Origin: Austropuccinia psidii
Lineage: Eukaryota; Basidiomycota; Pucciniomycetes; Pucciniales; Sphaerophragmiaceae
Assembly: GCA_023105745.1 (NCBI GenBank)
Contig: JALGQZ010000009.1
Span: forward strand, 30,110,107 to 30,174,106
Length of the DNA: 64,000 nt
Direction: 5' to 3'
This document shows positions 61,471 through 64,000 of this stretch, piece after piece; position 1 is the first letter of the stretch; each line of letters starts with the position of its first letter. The position numbers were made by a program, and so were the translations under genes. The notes under the pieces are model-generated. The model was not told the origin of the DNA. It made no database searches and saw nothing but the letters and a program-made list of their open reading frames with translations.

Positions 61471-62023
61471 TTTTTTAATGAAAATTATGTATAAAAGTAA
61501 AAAAAAAGGGGGAATTGGGGGATTTGGAATGGGGTAAGAACCTTTTGAAATGTGAAAAAGTGATTAAAAAGGTATGAAAAATGAACAGAAGTGGTTAAGA
61601 GTGACAGAAAGTGGTTTAAATATGGGATTAATAGATGAGGGAAGGTAAAAAATTGAAAATTGAGAGGCTTGAAAGCAGGTTGTTGTGGTGGAAAATGCAG
61701 TCTTTGGGGGAAAAAAAGAAAAAAAAGTGTGAAAAGCTTTGCAAAATGGCTTTGGTAATGCTGTTTCTCCAAAAAAAAAAAACAATGGTTTGGGGTGGGG
61801 ATAATGTGAATTATTGGGGTTTTTGGGCTTGTTTTTTTTGGGGGGGCTGGGCAAAAAAATCTGAAACAATTGGGAGTTAGAGAGGTTTTGTGGGGAAAAA
61901 ACCTCTTTTGGGCATGTCTTGGCCCAATACAGGCCCAATTGTGTTTCATTTTTAATTAAAAATGGGCCCAGGGCACCCCTTATGTGTTTTTACCAATTTG
62001 CTTATGTGTTTTTACCAACACCC
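61471..62023. other. MULE 5' region, low complexity
   Basis: This lies between the transposase ATG and the terminal repeat, so it should hold the promoter. It is strongly strand-biased (G-rich on plus, C-rich on minus), which creates long Phe/Pro/His-rich open frames on the minus strand that I do not regard as genes. Confidence 0.6.
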
Positions 62024-62031
62024 TTAAAAAA

Positions 62032-64000
62032 TTACTATTTCTTTATATAAATATTTGATTCATGAATTTTCAATTTCAATATTTTAGCTTTTGGAACATA
62101 GATATTCATTTATAGCATGAGGGAAGAAATCTCAATTTAATATAATTAAATAATCTAATTTCCAATATTTCAAAAAAAAAATATTTTGGAAAAAAGAAAT
62201 TTAGAATTTTCAGGAAAAAATCATTTTTCAAGAAAAGAAATTTAGATTTCCAAAATATTTTACAATTGATATTTAATAGCTTAATTATAGATAACTTTTT
62301 GTTAAAAATATTTGTGTTATTTATAGATAAGGAAAGCTGTTTCCCTCCAATTTGACCTTCTCCATCAATTAAAATGAAAAGAAAATATTCTTTTTCAATT
62401 AATCAAATTATTCTTGAGATAATTTCTTTTAAACTCATCTATAGGAAATCTCTGTTGATCCCTTTTTTAATCACTATTATGATTATGATTACTTGATATA
62501 TTTATGTGACTAATTTTATTTTTTTGACCCTTTATAATATTACTATAATTGTGCTTCTTTCTTATTTTAATATGATAATCCATATAAAAATACTTTTACA
62601 AGAAATTTCCAAATAAATTTTTTGAATAAATTTAGTAATAAAACTATAATTAATATGAAAATTTGTTTTAAATTAATTGTTAACTGGTTTTTTAATTCTT
62701 TCTGAAAATTTTTCATTCAATTTTTGATTTTTTTTTTTATAATTAGGCTTTATTGAATTATATTTTTTTTCAATTATTTTCTTTAATTAATATTAAACTT
62801 ATTGTTGAATTTATTTTATTTTTTTTATTTTTTTTATTTTTTTGAATTTGGTTATAAGTTATTTTTTTATATCAGATTATTATAAATACATATTCTTGAA
62901 AAATTATCAAACCATCAATATTTAATTTTCAAAATAAATTCCTTTATTAAAAATTCAAAAATTAAAATCTAATGATTATTGAATTGTTATTACAATATTT
63001 TTTTCAGTAAATAATTAAGTTATTAGCGAAGATAATTATCAAATCCCTCGTATAAACTAAGAAAAATAGATTAATTATTATACAATTCAAAATAATTAAA
63101 CTAGTAAGAAGGGAAAATCTCCATGATCTACTATTAAATTATGAAAAATAATTAGAGTATTTCATAATAGCTATAAGATTGAAGAAACCTGATTAATAAC
63201 TCTTAAGGTTATAATAATTAATTTCATTGTATTTTTATTGATGAAAATAAATATAAAGACCTTAAAGTCCTCATTTATCAAGCACCTCTTTTTGAAATGA
63301 GAAATTTTATTTTTAGAAATCTGAAAATTAAAATTAAATTAGGTCAGGATAAAAAAAAATATAAAAAATGAGACTTAAATTTTTGGGGTAATAAAATTTA
63401 TTGGTTTTAAAAGGGAATCTTATCCTAAAAATTTTCATGGAGTAAATACAACAAGATCTTTATCTAAAATAAAGTTTATTGAATTTTAAAAATAAAAAAA
63501 AATTAGCAAAAATTAAAGTAAGATGATTATTTTATTAATTAAAGAACTAACTTCTTATTAATTTTGGGATATAATTGAGATTTAAATATCATGTATAGAT
63601 CCAAATTAGCTTATATAATTAAAATAAAATGGCTCTAAAATCAAAAAAAGATAAGTTAAGAATTTATAAACTCTATAATATCCACAGAATTAATTTTTTA
63701 GTAAGTTAAATAAGGATTTAAACGAACTCATAACATAGACTTGCTGTATTTTATAATTAATTAAAAAAAAGAGAATTTGACCCCAATTATACAAGTCCCT
63801 TTTATATAACCATTAATGATCTTATTTTTTGTGAGCTTAAATTAGAAATAAACCTATCAAATCAACATAAAAATATTTAATTACTCTGGAATTACTCTGA
63901 AATATTTAATCAAAAAATTAAAACCATCAACTGAACTCAATTAAACTTCTTTTTTTTAAATTATTTTGGAATCTTATCAAAAATTTATCAAAAAATTGTT
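62032..64000. other. Extremely AT-rich gene-free sequence
   Basis: Long T and A runs, for example 62725-62860, dominate. No gene, RNA or repeat boundary can be supported up to the window end. Confidence 0.55.

Larger units (their letters stand above)
57695..62023. mobile_element. Mutator-like element (MULE), 4.3 kb, with broken transposase
   Basis: Termini GGGTGTTGGTAAA and TTTACCAACACCC are perfect inverted repeats. They are flanked by the perfect 8-base duplication TTAAAAAA (57687-57694 and 62024-62031). Each end also holds a second copy of the motif GGTAAAAACACATAAG about 25-30 bases in, likely transposase binding sites. The single gene runs on the minus strand. TSD length and the FAR1/MULE transposase agree on the Mutator superfamily. 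Confidence 0.92.

Noticed and set aside
61485..61949. Open frames of 154 and 124 codons rich in Phe, Pro and His.
   Set aside because: They arise from strand-biased low-complexity DNA upstream of the MULE transposase start and show no conserved motif.

Overview
This 64 kb window looks like a transposon-dominated, very AT-rich stretch of a basidiomycete genome, most likely a rust fungus (Pucciniales). The evidence is short GT-AG introns (63-152 bp) in the one host gene, several layers of Ty1/copia and Ty3/gypsy elements whose Gag and Pol peptides resemble those I associate with Austropuccinia/Puccinia, a FAR1/MULE element carrying an OTU domain, and only one ordinary gene in 64 kb. The species assignment is inference.

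Layout. 1149-5813: a decayed but structurally complete Ty1/copia element (TSD AATTA, two LTRs, a half-tRNA-Met primer site, broken Gag-Pol). 5814-16850: gene-free AT-rich DNA holding a ~1.9 kb LTR-like repeat (family R1, 10046-11957) and two copies of a second LTR-like repeat (family R2, ~12200-13960 and ~14130-15860). 14130-36960: a Ty3/gypsy element on the minus strand ('gypsy-2'), with R2 repeats as its LTRs, split in two by a second Ty3/gypsy on the plus strand ('gypsy-1', 19507-32722). Gypsy-1 is itself interrupted twice: a 2,005 bp solo LTR (TSD TACAG) sits in its 5' LTR, and an R1 solo LTR (TSD TGTTG, left copy mutated) sits in its RNase H coding region. 36950-38120: a degenerate ~51 bp tandem array. 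40678-41870: a broken hAT transposase.

42571-45631 (minus) is the only host gene: a seven-exon gene whose exons join without any break into an 831-residue ARM/HEAT-repeat protein of the SYO1/HEATR3 family, the transport adaptor for ribosomal proteins uL18/Rpl5 and uL5/Rpl11. It sits in an island of clearly higher GC.

45900-64000 is again transposon territory: two more R1 copies (47041-48956 with perfect TSD AAATA; 49487-51479), a long palindromic MITE inside the second, a faint gypsy RNase H trace at 53.3 kb, and a Mutator-like family. That family consists of a 4.3 kb element (57695-62023, TSD TTAAAAAA) with a broken FAR1-MULE-AT-hook-OTU gene, and a 1.03 kb internally deleted relative (54721-55753) whose core is a ~21 bp minisatellite. 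The palindromic MITE shares their terminal sequence.

No operon, CRISPR, tRNA or rRNA gene is visible. I see no clearly new functional system. The most interesting material is the MULE family (OTU cargo, minisatellite core, foldback relative) and the nesting record of the LTR elements.
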